From positions 62,001-126,000 of the forward strand of contig JAIOOS010000020.1 in the NCBI GenBank assembly GCA_021414305.1: 64,000 nucleotides of DNA. Reading direction: 5' to 3'. Positions 31,014-39,453 of the stretch are shown in pieces; the stretch's first letter is position 1, and every line of letters begins with the position of its first letter. The notes beneath the pieces were generated by a model, which ran no database searches, was not told the origin of the DNA, and worked only from the letters and a program-made list of their open reading frames with translations. The stretch comes from Burkholderiales bacterium (lineage in GTDB: Bacteria > Pseudomonadota > Gammaproteobacteria > Burkholderiales > Burkholderiaceae_C). Position numbers and translations under genes: made by a program.

Positions 31014-31543
31014 GTGTGCCCCCACTGAAAGTCGTTGCCCGCGCGCAGCGGGGCGCGTGGCAGCACGAGGTCCTGGTCGGCGCAGCCGGCGGCACTGAGC
31101 CGGACCTTGCGCGCCTGCCCGACCCACAGCGGGCTGTAGTGAAGCGCGACCGCGCCGCTGACGCTGTCGACCAGCCCGCTGTCTATCGACACGGGCTGAT
31201 TGCGGTAGTCGAGCAAGGCAGCGCGCGGCGCCAGGCCGGGCGTGGACTTGACGGTTCCGCTCACGCGCGAGGGTGCCGTGGCGTTGTCGACGATGCCGAA
31301 CACGATGCCCAGTGCGGCCAGGGCGGGCACCACCAGCCAGATCGGACCGATGCGCTCTGCCTTCTTGCGCGCGCGCACCTTCGCGTAGAGAGGCCAGGCG
31401 AGGCCGGCCAGCACGACCAGGGCGAAGAGCTGCAGCACGAGCAGCGGCAGGTCGATGCCCAGCTTGCCGAGCATGAGTCCGATCGCCTCCAGGATCGAGC
31501 TTGCCGCTTGCAGCAGTTTGCCTAGACCTTCGGCGTCGTTCAC
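31007..31543 (-). CDS. membrane protein of unknown function (first gene of unknown operon)
   Basis: 178 residues from a GTG at 31543 (MNDAEGLGKLLQ) preceded by AGAGGA. Two membrane helices are visible (about 28-50, 'LPLLVLQLFALVVLAGLAWPL', and 64-84, 'IGPIWLVVPALAALGIVFGI'), then a periplasmic beta-rich tail ('VSGTVKSTPGLAPRAALLDY', 'VALHYSPLWVGQARKVRLSA') ending in 'FQWGHTC'. The frame stays open further upstream, but those codons overlap the LuxR fragment and have no good start. It probably anchors the two periplasmic proteins encoded downstream. No family recognised. Confidence 0.65.
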   Translation of the reverse strand: MNDAEGLGKLLQAASSILEAIGLMLGKLGIDLPLLVLQLFALVVLAGLAWPLYAKVRARKKAERIGPIWLVVPALAALGIVFGIVDNATAPSRVSGTVKSTPGLAPRAALLDYRNQPVSIDSGLVDSVSGAVALHYSPLWVGQARKVRLSAAGCADQDLVLPRAPLRAGNDFQWGHTC

Positions 31544-31608
31544 GGCAGGAAAGTCCTCTGCGGTGGTGGAGAGTGAATCGTACTGCCCGCGGGCGCATCC
31601 ATCTGGGG

Positions 31609-31799
31609 AAGGACCGACGAGAGAATGCAGCTCGAGGGCCTGCTCCAGGGCCAATCGAACAAGCCCATCGCCCGCGCTTAACTTCTCGGTCGCGACGATC
31701 AAGGATCACGTGGCGTCCGGGCTTCGCACCCTGAACGTGAGCGCGCGGACTCAGGCTCTACTGGCTGCCAGCAAGCAGGTCGGAAACGCCTTCGGCTAG
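31609..31799 (+). pseudogene. decayed LuxR-type response regulator fragment (HTH only)
   Basis: The sequence reads 'LLQGQSNKPIARA', then a stop TAA at 31679, then in another frame 'LNFSVATIKDHVASGLRTLN' and 'VSARTQALLAASKQVGNA' to TAG at 31797. This matches the C-terminal ~60 residues of the intact regulator at 27836-28552, with a 2-base deletion at about 31676. No receiver domain or start remains. It lies immediately upstream of the minus-strand three-gene operon and in the same orientation as the intact copy, so the two copies flank that operon. Confidence 0.85.
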
Positions 31800-31934
31800 C
31801 GAGCGCCTCGTCATCGCGTTCGCCTGAGGAAGGGCAGGTGGTGGGCGTCGACTGCTTACTGGTAAACCACGCAGGTCGCGATCCGAAACGCATTCCCTGT
31901 CAAGGTCAATAGGTCACTGCTGTGATGCTCAGAA

Positions 31935-31963
31935 TTGACTGCCTCCGGCTGCGCCCCTACGCT
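31935..31963 (+). promoter_or_regulatory. promoter of the M14 peptidase gene
   Basis: TTGACT at 31935-31940 and TACGCT at 31958-31963 with an exact 17-bp spacer. The expected start of transcription is near 31970, which supports the ATG at 31992 as the start codon. Nothing else convincing is seen in the stretch from 31800 to 31934. Confidence 0.5.
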
Positions 31964-31991
31964 ACCGTGCAGAGGCACTCTGGAGTTGGCC

Positions 31992-33401
31992 ATGCCTGTC
32001 CGGGAATCGCGTTGGAAAGGCGGCGACCACTATCTGCTTGCCCGTCTGGTCGGCTCCGAGAACTTGCTGCGCCGCTTCCTGAGGCGGTACCCAGCCGAGA
32101 TTCAAGGGGTGGCCCGCAAGGGACAGTCTTTATCGTTGCGGGTCACCTTGCCTGCAAGCGTGCTCGCGCGCACCCGGGGCTCGGGCGTCGAAGTTCTCGT
32201 CGACCTTGACATCACGAAGATGGGAGCCGTCCAGGCGCAAGCTCTCCACGATGCCCAGCCCCTGCAGATGACGCGTGCGCCGCTGGGGCTCGCCACCACG
32301 GCCACGCGGTACCTGCTCTGCCCGGAAGTCACCGCGGCCACCGAGAAACTCGCCGATGACTTTCCCAACCTCTGCACCCTGATCGAGAGCCCGATCCTGA
32401 AGGACACGTTGGGCGGTGCTGCGTGCCGGGCGCTTGCCATTTCCAAGGAGGCCCCGCCTGGAGCGCCGGCCATCCTGATCCTCGGCGGCATTCACGGGCT
32501 GGAATGGGGAAGCTGCGAGATCGCACTGAACTTCGTCGAGCAACTGCTCACCGCCTACTCGGCGCCGGGCACCGACGTAACGATCGGTCCCGTCACCATC
32601 ACTGCCGCAGAGATCGCCACGCTGCTCACCACCCGCCAGATCGTCGTCTTTCCGATGGTCAACCCTGATGGCCGTGCTTACTCGCAGAACCCGGTCGGCA
32701 ATTCCGGGTGGCGAAAGAACCGGAACCCGGCTATGGCCGATCCGGCCAACCCGCTGAGCATCGGCGTCGACATCAACCGCAACTTCAATTTCCTGTTCGA
32801 CCTGACGAAGTCCTTCGATCCCAATTGCAGCCTCATGGTGGCCAGCCAACCCAGCAGCGACTTCTATCAGGGCCCGTGCGCCGAGTCCGAGATCGAGACC
32901 AGCAACGTCCTGGCGCTGCTCGACGAATTCCCAACGATCAGCTGGCTCGTCGACCTGCACTCCGGCATGCAGAAGATCCTGCGTCCCTGGAGCGACGACG
33001 ACACGCAAAGCGACAAGCCGGCGCAATCGTTCCAGGACGTTCTTGGCTATCTCGTGCGCGGACGTCCGAACGATGACTATGGCGAGCACATGATTGCGGA
33101 CGATGTGAAAGAGCACGAGCGTCTGATGACGGTGCTGGTTGACAGCATCGCCGCCGTCAATGGTCCGACCTATCCACAGAAAAGTGCTTTCGAGTTCAGC
33201 GCGAGCTCCGGCACGAGTCACGACTTCGCCTATTCGCGGCATTTGGTCGATCCGTTGAATCGCGCGAAGATCCTGAGCTTCGTCGTCGAATGGAGTGCGG
33301 TGCCGCACCCGTTCTGGCTGCCACACATGCGGCCGATCGTTTCCGAAGTGACCGCGGGCCTTTTCGGGTTCGCCATCGCCACCCAGTTTCCGCTCCCCTG
33401 A
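31992..33401 (+). CDS. M14 family zinc carboxypeptidase
   Basis: 469 residues with complete M14 metallocarboxypeptidase signatures: zinc ligands H168 and E171 ('GGIHGLEWGS'), 'NPDGR' at 224-228, substrate-binding N262-R263 ('DINRNFNF'), third zinc ligand H323 ('VDLHSG'), and a candidate catalytic Glu E433 ('FVVEWS'). Such enzymes cleave C-terminal residues of peptides or peptidoglycan stems. No obvious signal peptide is visible from the ATG at 31992, which has GGAG six bases upstream; residues 1-110 form an extra N-terminal domain before the catalytic core. It is followed after 20 bases by a lipoprotein gene, probably co-transcribed. The true substrate is unknown. Confidence 0.88.
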   Translation: MPVRESRWKGGDHYLLARLVGSENLLRRFLRRYPAEIQGVARKGQSLSLRVTLPASVLARTRGSGVEVLVDLDITKMGAVQAQALHDAQPLQMTRAPLGLATTATRYLLCPEVTAATEKLADDFPNLCTLIESPILKDTLGGAACRALAISKEAPPGAPAILILGGIHGLEWGSCEIALNFVEQLLTAYSAPGTDVTIGPVTITAAEIATLLTTRQIVVFPMVNPDGRAYSQNPVGNSGWRKNRNPAMADPANPLSIGVDINRNFNFLFDLTKSFDPNCSLMVASQPSSDFYQGPCAESEIETSNVLALLDEFPTISWLVDLHSGMQKILRPWSDDDTQSDKPAQSFQDVLGYLVRGRPNDDYGEHMIADDVKEHERLMTVLVDSIAAVNGPTYPQKSAFEFSASSGTSHDFAYSRHLVDPLNRAKILSFVVEWSAVPHPFWLPHMRPIVSEVTAGLFGFAIATQFPLP

Positions 33402-33421
33402 GCGACCACCACGGAGAAGGT

Positions 33422-34018
33422 ATGGAAACCCACAAGAGTCTCTTGATCATCGGCGCTGCGTTGGCGATCGGCGGTTGCGGCAACTCGCCGCCCTCGGCAT
33501 CGCCGTCATCGGCGGGAGCGTCGCCGCGCCCGGCCGCTGCAGTGGGGCCGGCGGCCGCGGCCTCCTGCGCCATGGCCACGCAGTCGGCAAACACCTGTCA
33601 GGTAAAGACCTCGATGTTCGGCAGGAAGAGGCTGGTCTGCGAGCTGATCGTCGGCGGGAGTCCCGACCAGCCGTTCGTCTATCCGTACGTGTTGGACCTG
33701 AGTCAATCGGACAAGACGATCCCGATTTTCCTGGTGTGGAAGCTCGTTGATCCGGGCTACAAGTTCGTTGACAAGAACAGCGGACCCACGCAGCCCGGAA
33801 TGTCGAGTGCCTTCACCGATGGCGACACCACCGACGATGACGATGGTGCAACGGCGAATGGCGGGCCGGCGCGCAAGTACCGCTGGAAGTACGCTCATCC
33901 CGGTACGGCCGTCACGTACAAGTACGACATGCGATTCCAGGTTCCCAACCTCGCCGACCCGAGCCAGCCGCCGGTCACGGTGACCTGCGATCCGACGATC
34001 AAGAGCTCAGCGGACTGA
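33422..34018 (+). CDS. small lipoprotein of unknown function
   Basis: 198 residues. The N-terminus 'METHKSLLIIGAALAIGGC' is a type II signal peptide with a lipobox ending at C19, so the mature protein should be lipid-anchored. An Ala/Pro/Ser-rich linker follows (20-50), then a globular region with four cysteines ('AASCAMATQSANTCQVKT', 'LVCELIV', 'VTVTCDPT') that may form two disulfides. A GGAGAAGG site precedes the ATG. It is likely in an operon with the M14 peptidase. Its 3' end overlaps the convergent cyclase-like gene by 12 bases. No family recognised. Confidence 0.75.
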   Translation: METHKSLLIIGAALAIGGCGNSPPSASPSSAGASPRPAAAVGPAAAASCAMATQSANTCQVKTSMFGRKRLVCELIVGGSPDQPFVYPYVLDLSQSDKTIPIFLVWKLVDPGYKFVDKNSGPTQPGMSSAFTDGDTTDDDDGATANGGPARKYRWKYAHPGTAVTYKYDMRFQVPNLADPSQPPVTVTCDPTIKSSAD

Positions 34019-36937
34019 CGAAGGAGACGAGGTTTCTTCGGCCCAGGGCGCTTCGAGCAGTCGGCTCACGCGAGCCAGCGCGAGCCCCAGCTCTGACTGA
34101 GGCTCGGCGGCAAGCTCGACCGCGAGGCGTCTCGCCTCGTGAAGATGAGCCTGTGCAGATTCGCGGTCCCTGGCCAGGCAAGCGGCTTCGGCACGGTGGC
34201 AACGCAGGATCCCCATGCTCAGCCCGTCGGAGCCTTCGTTCAAGACCTGTTCGGCCTGCGCCAGCAGCCGGTCCGCGGCGTCTGCCTCACCGCTGCGTGC
34301 GAGCAGCGCGCCCAGATAGCTGAGCACTTGCCCCTCCGAGCGGCGCTCACCCATGGCCCGCGCCGCCGTGAGCGCGCCTTCGAACGCCTCGCGCGCTTCG
34401 GCAGTCTCGCCAAGCGCTTCGCGAACGATTCCCAGGTTGCACATCACCACCACGCCGAGCCTGACGTAGCCCATTTCCTGGGCCACCTGGAGCGATCCCA
34501 GCAGGCAGGACCGAGACTCGTCGAGCCGCCCTTGAACGTAGTGAAGGAGCCCGAGGTTGCAGAGAACGTCGCCTTCCCGATGCTTGTCGCCGACCTCGCG
34601 CGAAATCGCCAGCGCGCGTTCGTAGTGGTCGAGCGCGTCGGCCACCCGCCCTTGATCCGCGTCGAGTGCACCCAGGTTTCCGAGCGTTGCGCCTTCGTTC
34701 TGCTTGTCGCCGCTGGCTTGAGCCACCTCGAGCGCGGCCTTGTAGTTCGTTCTTGCCTGGGCAAGGTCACCTACGCTCTCGAACAGATTCCCAAGGTGGG
34801 TAAGAACCTCGCACTCCAGTCCCTTGTTGCTGATCTGCCGCGCAAGGGCAATCGCATGTTCGAGCTCCACCCGTGCCGCGACGGTATCGCCGCTGATGAT
34901 GCAGAGATCACCGAGAAGACTTCGCACGCGCACTTCCGTGCGCGAGTCGCCGACGGTCGAAGCATCGTCCAGGGCCTGCTTCAGTCCCGACAAGGCCTCC
35001 GCCCTGCGGCCCAGGCCCCGCAGCGCGGCGCCGCGAACATGCGCGACGCGGGCTCGCTCCCCGAGACCCAGGCCCGGCATTGCCCAGGCGGCCTCCGCCA
35101 GGACGAGGCCGAGGTTGAAAGGACCGCGGCGTCGAAGGGCGTACCACGAGGCTTCAAGAGCGCCGACGGCAGGGTCTACAAGGCCCCTGGCCGCTGCGTA
35201 CCGACAAGCGGCGGCCAGGTTGTCCACATTGGCGGAACCCTCCGCGACCGCTTGATGCTCGTCGAGAGACGCGTAGTAGCTGGCATGCTTCGTGGCCACG
35301 CGGTCAGCCAGCGACAGGCCGTCTGTCATTAATTGCGAAGCCTGGACAAGGCGCTCGGCAGCGTACTCACGCAGGCTCGAGAGCAGATCGAAGCGTCCGT
35401 CCTCCTTTCGCCGCAACAGCGACTGCTCGACGAGTTCCTGCAGGACGTCGATAACTCCGATCCCGCCGGAGGCGCCTGACCCCGGGTCCGGCAAAACCAC
35501 CGCCTCGGCGGCCGCCAGCGTGAAGCTGCCCTCAAACACGGCGAGTTGGGCGAGAGTCGAGCGCTCCGATTCAGTCAGGAGGTCCCACGACCAATCGAAG
35601 GCGGCGCGCAGCGTCCCCTGCCGGTCGGCTCGCGATCTGCTGGAAATCAGCAGCGCGAATCGGCGGTTCATGCGCTTCAGCATGTCAGCGACCGACATCA
35701 CGGTGGCGCGAGCGGCGGCAAGCTCGATCGCAAGTGGAAGTCCGTCCAGCAGCTTGACCAGCGCCGCGACGGACAAGTCGTCCTCTCCCGTCGACAGCGG
35801 CTCGCCGCGGGCCGAAGCCGCGCGAAAGCGGAACAGCGCCCCGCTCTCCGCAGGGTCCATCGCATCGACTTGCATCGCCGATTCGCCGCGTAGCGCCAGC
35901 CGCTCGCGCGAGGTCACGAGAAAGCTCGCCTGCGCGGCGCGCCCCATCCAGCGGCCGAGGGTGGCCTCCGCCTGCTCGACCACCTGCTCGAAGTTGTCGA
36001 GGATCACGAGGCACTTGCCACGGCCGGCGAGCGCGTCGCCGAGCTGCACCACCGGGTCGGTGCGGCCGAGCGGAACGTCGAGGCCCTGCGCCACCGCGTG
36101 GCACACGCCTTCGAGCGAGCGCGCGCTCGAGAGGTCGCAGAACCACACCCCCCCGGCGTAGTCGCCGAGCCAGGTCCAGCCGTAGCGGCGCGCCAGCCGG
36201 GTCTTGCCGACGCCGCCGATGCCGAGCAGCGAGACCAGCTTCGCACCGCCCTCGAAGCGGCGGCGAATCGCCTGCAGTGCCGGCTGCCGGCCGATGAAGG
36301 CGTCTGGGTCTGCAGGCAGGCTGTGCCGGTGCTCGCGCAGCGGCAGCCAGACGTCGCCGCGCAGGAATACGCGCCAGCCCTTGTCGGAGTCGTTCAGGTC
36401 GAGCGCCACGCCGGCCGGGCCGACCACCTCGTACAGCCGCACCGGCTGCTCCACGCCCTTCATGCGCCACCAGTGCCGCTCCTCGACGCCCGGCGCTGGC
36501 CGCGAAAGCGCCGCCAGCGCTTCGGCGGTGAGCAGCGTCTGGCCGCCGCGCCCCAGCGAGGCGACGCGCGCGACCAACGGCTTGGCGATGCCCTCGACGG
36601 CCAGCGGCTTGGCGCCGAGCGACACGTCTTCCTGATCGTTGCTGCGCATCACCACCGGACCGACGTGCAGCCCGGCTCGCGCCTGCAGCGGAACCGGCAA
36701 TTCGCGTATCGCCGCGTGATAGGCCAGGGCGTAGTCGAGCGCGTCGGAGGCGTCGGCGAAGAGCAGAAGAAAGCCGTCGCTGCTGTCGATCTCGCGACCG
36801 CGCCACTGGCGCATCAGCTTTCGTGCGGTGCGGTCGTGTGCGTCCCAGAGGGCGGTGAGCGACGCGCTGTCGAGGCGTTCCGCTAGCGGGGTGCTGTCGA
36901 CGACGTCGGTCATCAGCAAGGCATGCTGGTCGGCCAT
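34007..36937 (-). CDS. class III cyclase-like / STAND ATPase / TPR signalling protein
   Basis: 976 residues. Residues 1-170: a class III nucleotide cyclase-like domain ('LLMTDVVDSTPLAERL' with D11, 'DSSDGFLLLF' with D54, 'AGLHVGPVV'). Residues 210-480: a STAND/NB-ARC-type ATPase with P-loop GIGGVGKT (239-246), Walker B 'CLVILDNFE' and 'LPLAIELAAARATVMS', as in AfsR/MalT-like proteins. Residues ~560-960: many TPR motifs ('ALDHYERALAISREVGDKHR' and similar). It resembles the cyclase-ATPase-TPR 'guanylate cyclase' family of soil bacteria but has no C-terminal DNA-binding domain. The usual Lys before the DGF motif is not present, so cyclase activity is uncertain. It probably senses a ligand through the TPRs. 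Confidence 0.85.
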   Translation of the reverse strand: MADQHALLMTDVVDSTPLAERLDSASLTALWDAHDRTARKLMRQWRGREIDSSDGFLLLFADASDALDYALAYHAAIRELPVPLQARAGLHVGPVVMRSNDQEDVSLGAKPLAVEGIAKPLVARVASLGRGGQTLLTAEALAALSRPAPGVEERHWWRMKGVEQPVRLYEVVGPAGVALDLNDSDKGWRVFLRGDVWLPLREHRHSLPADPDAFIGRQPALQAIRRRFEGGAKLVSLLGIGGVGKTRLARRYGWTWLGDYAGGVWFCDLSSARSLEGVCHAVAQGLDVPLGRTDPVVQLGDALAGRGKCLVILDNFEQVVEQAEATLGRWMGRAAQASFLVTSRERLALRGESAMQVDAMDPAESGALFRFRAASARGEPLSTGEDDLSVAALVKLLDGLPLAIELAAARATVMSVADMLKRMNRRFALLISSRSRADRQGTLRAAFDWSWDLLTESERSTLAQLAVFEGSFTLAAAEAVVLPDPGSGASGGIGVIDVLQELVEQSLLRRKEDGRFDLLSSLREYAAERLVQASQLMTDGLSLADRVATKHASYYASLDEHQAVAEGSANVDNLAAACRYAAARGLVDPAVGALEASWYALRRRGPFNLGLVLAEAAWAMPGLGLGERARVAHVRGAALRGLGRRAEALSGLKQALDDASTVGDSRTEVRVRSLLGDLCIISGDTVAARVELEHAIALARQISNKGLECEVLTHLGNLFESVGDLAQARTNYKAALEVAQASGDKQNEGATLGNLGALDADQGRVADALDHYERALAISREVGDKHREGDVLCNLGLLHYVQGRLDESRSCLLGSLQVAQEMGYVRLGVVVMCNLGIVREALGETAEAREAFEGALTAARAMGERRSEGQVLSYLGALLARSGEADAADRLLAQAEQVLNEGSDGLSMGILRCHRAEAACLARDRESAQAHLHEARRLAVELAAEPQSELGLALARVSRLLEAPWAEETSSPSSVR

Positions 36938-37046
36938 CGAACCTACACCCTCGGCGAAGTGCTCAAGGATCGATGGTACCGCTGGCCTCCGGCGGGAAGC
37001 GCATGCCGAGGCCGCGAAATCGCCTCGGCGAGCGGCCGCCCAGCCG

Positions 37047-38549
37047 CTATCGGAAGCGGTAGATCCGGTTCTCCCGCTCCGGCGTCCGCTTCAGCACCGC
37101 CCCCGAGCCCACGCTCCGCGCGACGCCCAGTGCCTGCGCCCGCGTGCCCGTCGGCACGGTGCACGCCCCGGTATTGCGCAAGCCCAGCGCCACCTCGAGC
37201 TGGTTCTCCGCCGGGTCGCCCAGCGGATGGGTGAAGTCGTCGGCCACGGTGCAGGCGGCGCTGGGCACGAAGCCGTCGGCGTAGTCGCCGAAGCCGAGGA
37301 AGTTGACGCCCTGGAACTGGATCGCGAAGTAGGTGGTGTTGCAGTTGTCCTGCGGGTAGAAGCCGTAGGGCTTGCCGCAGGTGGTGGTGCCCACCTGGTG
37401 CACCGTGACGCCGGCGCCGCGCAGGCCGTTGATGATCGCCTCGCTCGCCGAGCAGGTGTCGCCGCTGGTGAGCACGAACACGCGGCTCAGGCCGAGGTCG
37501 GGCAGGTCCTGGCTGGTCGGCACGCTGAAGCCCTGGCCGGTGGAGTGAAAGACGGTCGTTCGCTCCGAGGTCGACTGGTTGAACGGGTCGCGGTTGTTGT
37601 AGTTGAGCCGCTCGAAGAACTTGCCGCCGGTGATCGCCGGCCCCGCGATCATGTACGCCAGCTCGGCGGCGATGTCGAGGTAGCCGCCGCCGTTGTAGCG
37701 GATGTCGAGCACCAGGTCGGTCACCGCCGCCGCCTTCAGCGTGTTGATCGCCGCCACGAGCTGCGCCTCGGAGGTGCCGATGTGGTCGTTGAAGAGCATG
37801 TAGCCCACGCTCTGGTTCGGCGCCGGCAGGGTGCGCACGTTCTGCACCGGCACCGAGGCGAGCTGCTGCGCAGTGAGCGTCACGTCGCGGGTGCTGGCGG
37901 CGCCGAGGTCGCGGAGGGTGAAGGTGTGCGGCCCGGCGGCCTTGGGGAAGAGGCCCGCGTTGATCGTCGCGGCCGCGCCGTCGGCCACCGCGGCGCCGTC
38001 GACGGCGAGGATGGCGGCGCCGCGGCCGATGCCGGCCGCGGCGGCCGGCGTGCCGGCGTCGGTGAAGGCGACCACGGCCACGCGGTCGGGCGCCGTGTCG
38101 TCGACCAGCGCGACCGAGAAGCCGTAGCCGTACGACACGCCCGATTGCGAGAGCGCGATCCAGTCGGGCGTGGGGTAAATGAAGTGGAACTCGTCCTTCG
38201 CCTTGCCCGAGGCGGTGAGCAGCGGGCTCTTCAGCTTGTTGAAGTAGTCGAGCGGCGTGGCCGAGTTGGCCGGGTCGAGCGTGGCGGGCGGGAGGGCGCG
38301 CACGTCCTGGTACCAGAGGTAGGTCTCGTCGATCCAGGAGCGCAGCCAATCCTTCTCGGTCGCGAGGCTGCCCTGGGTGTCGCCGGGCCGGGGCGCCGCG
38401 CACTGCTGCGCGAGCGTGCTCGAATCGGGCAGGCCGATGTCGAACGGGCTGCTGCCGGCCTTGCTGCCGCCCCCGCCGCAGCTCGCAAGCAGGCAGGCAA
38501 GGGTCGCGGCCGTGGCGATGCGGATCAAGGGGCGCTGCAGCGTGCGCAT
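37047..38549 (-). CDS. S41 family peptidase, lipoprotein
   Basis: 500 residues. A lipoprotein signal ends at C24 ('LACLLASC'), followed by a Gly/Ser linker. A PDZ-like region is at about 150-235 ('DRVAVVAFTDAGTPAAAAGI', 'GAAILAVDGAAVADG'). The tail-specific protease (C-terminal-processing) domain follows, with 'VGYMLFNDHI', 'DLVLDIRYNGGGYLDIAAEL', a serine in 'TSGDTCSASEAI' and a lysine in 'GTTTCGKPYG' that form the expected Ser-Lys dyad. It should act in the periplasm as a processing or quality-control protease. Two neighbouring cysteine pairs around the active site ('DTCSAS', 'TTCGKP') could form a disulfide. It stands alone between convergent and divergent neighbours. Confidence 0.9.
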   Translation of the reverse strand: MRTLQRPLIRIATAATLACLLASCGGGGSKAGSSPFDIGLPDSSTLAQQCAAPRPGDTQGSLATEKDWLRSWIDETYLWYQDVRALPPATLDPANSATPLDYFNKLKSPLLTASGKAKDEFHFIYPTPDWIALSQSGVSYGYGFSVALVDDTAPDRVAVVAFTDAGTPAAAAGIGRGAAILAVDGAAVADGAAATINAGLFPKAAGPHTFTLRDLGAASTRDVTLTAQQLASVPVQNVRTLPAPNQSVGYMLFNDHIGTSEAQLVAAINTLKAAAVTDLVLDIRYNGGGYLDIAAELAYMIAGPAITGGKFFERLNYNNRDPFNQSTSERTTVFHSTGQGFSVPTSQDLPDLGLSRVFVLTSGDTCSASEAIINGLRGAGVTVHQVGTTTCGKPYGFYPQDNCNTTYFAIQFQGVNFLGFGDYADGFVPSAACTVADDFTHPLGDPAENQLEVALGLRNTGACTVPTGTRAQALGVARSVGSGAVLKRTPERENRIYRFR

Positions 38550-38625
38550 GTCAAAGCTTAACCAATCCGGACCGCGCCGCGCCGGGGCGCGCGCGTAACC
38601 GGATGTCAGACGAGGAGACGCCTGC

Positions 38626-39366
38626 CTACTGCTGCGCCTTGCCGGCCTTGGCCATCACCAGCGCCGGCTCGGCCCGGTACTGCTGCGGGAACATCGTCTT
38701 CAGGTTGGCGATCTTCGGCAGGTCGAAGCGGGCGATGTAGCCCTGCGTGGGATTGAGCGTCAGGTAGTCCTGGTGATAGTCCTCGGCGGCGTAGAACGCA
38801 TCGAGCGGCACCACCTGGGTGACGATCTTGCTGCGGTACACCTTGGCCGCATCGAGCTGGGCGATGTACTTCTCGGTCGTCGCCTTCTGCGTGGCGTCGC
38901 CGTAGAACACGGCCGAGCGGTACTGCGGGCCGACGTCGGGGTCTTGCCGGTTGAGCTGGGTCGGGTCGTGCGCGACCGAGAAGTAGATCTGCAGCAGCGT
39001 GCCGTAGCTCACCTTCTTCGGGTCGTAGGTCACCTTCACCGCCTCGGCGTGGCCGGTGAGGCCCGAGCCGACCATCTCGTACTTCGCGGTCGCCGCCTTG
39101 CCGCCCGAGTAGCCCGAGACCGCCTGGCTCACGCCCTGCACGCGCTGGAACACGCCCTGCACGCCCCAGAAGCAGCCGCCGGCGAACACCGCGGTCTGGG
39201 TGCCGTTCGCGCTCGCCGTCTCGTCGGCGGCGGGCGCCGGGATCTTCACCGCCGCCTCGGAGGCCGAGCTCGTGCCGAGGTGCAGCGCGCCGAACGTCAG
39301 GGCGATCGCGCCGCCCCAGCCGGCAAGGGTGGTGGCGAGGCGCGGGAGGCGGGAGGAAGAAGTCAT
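38626..39366 (-). CDS. msrA: peptide-methionine (S)-S-oxide reductase MsrA, exported form
   Basis: 246 residues. The catalytic motif GGCFWG has C65 ('VFAGGCFWGVQGVFQRV'), followed by 'VSGYSGG', 'TGHAEAVKVTYDP', 'HDPTQLNRQDPDVGPQYRS' and 'YHQDYL', all typical of MsrA. It reduces methionine-S-sulfoxide in proteins. Unlike the cytosolic form, it has an N-terminal hydrophobic segment (about 10-36) ahead of an Ala/Pro linker, so it is probably periplasmic or anchored. The ATG at 39366 lies after an in-frame upstream extension with no other support. It is separated by 76 bases from the S41 gene and may or may not be co-transcribed. Confidence 0.93.
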   Translation of the reverse strand: MTSSSRLPRLATTLAGWGGAIALTFGALHLGTSSASEAAVKIPAPAADETASANGTQTAVFAGGCFWGVQGVFQRVQGVSQAVSGYSGGKAATAKYEMVGSGLTGHAEAVKVTYDPKKVSYGTLLQIYFSVAHDPTQLNRQDPDVGPQYRSAVFYGDATQKATTEKYIAQLDAAKVYRSKIVTQVVPLDAFYAAEDYHQDYLTLNPTQGYIARFDLPKIANLKTMFPQQYRAEPALVMAKAGKAQQ

Positions 39367-39453
39367 GGTCGTGCTCTTGAAGGAGGAATGACGGTTGGTC
39401 GCCGCGGGGCTGCGCGGCATTACAGCACCGCCGGCCGGCCGGTGCGCGCTTGC

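Noticed and set aside
28549..31799. The envelope operon flanked by two LuxR copies considered as a composite transposon
   Set aside because: No transposase, terminal inverted repeats or target duplication are visible; the flanking copies are regulator sequences, one decayed.
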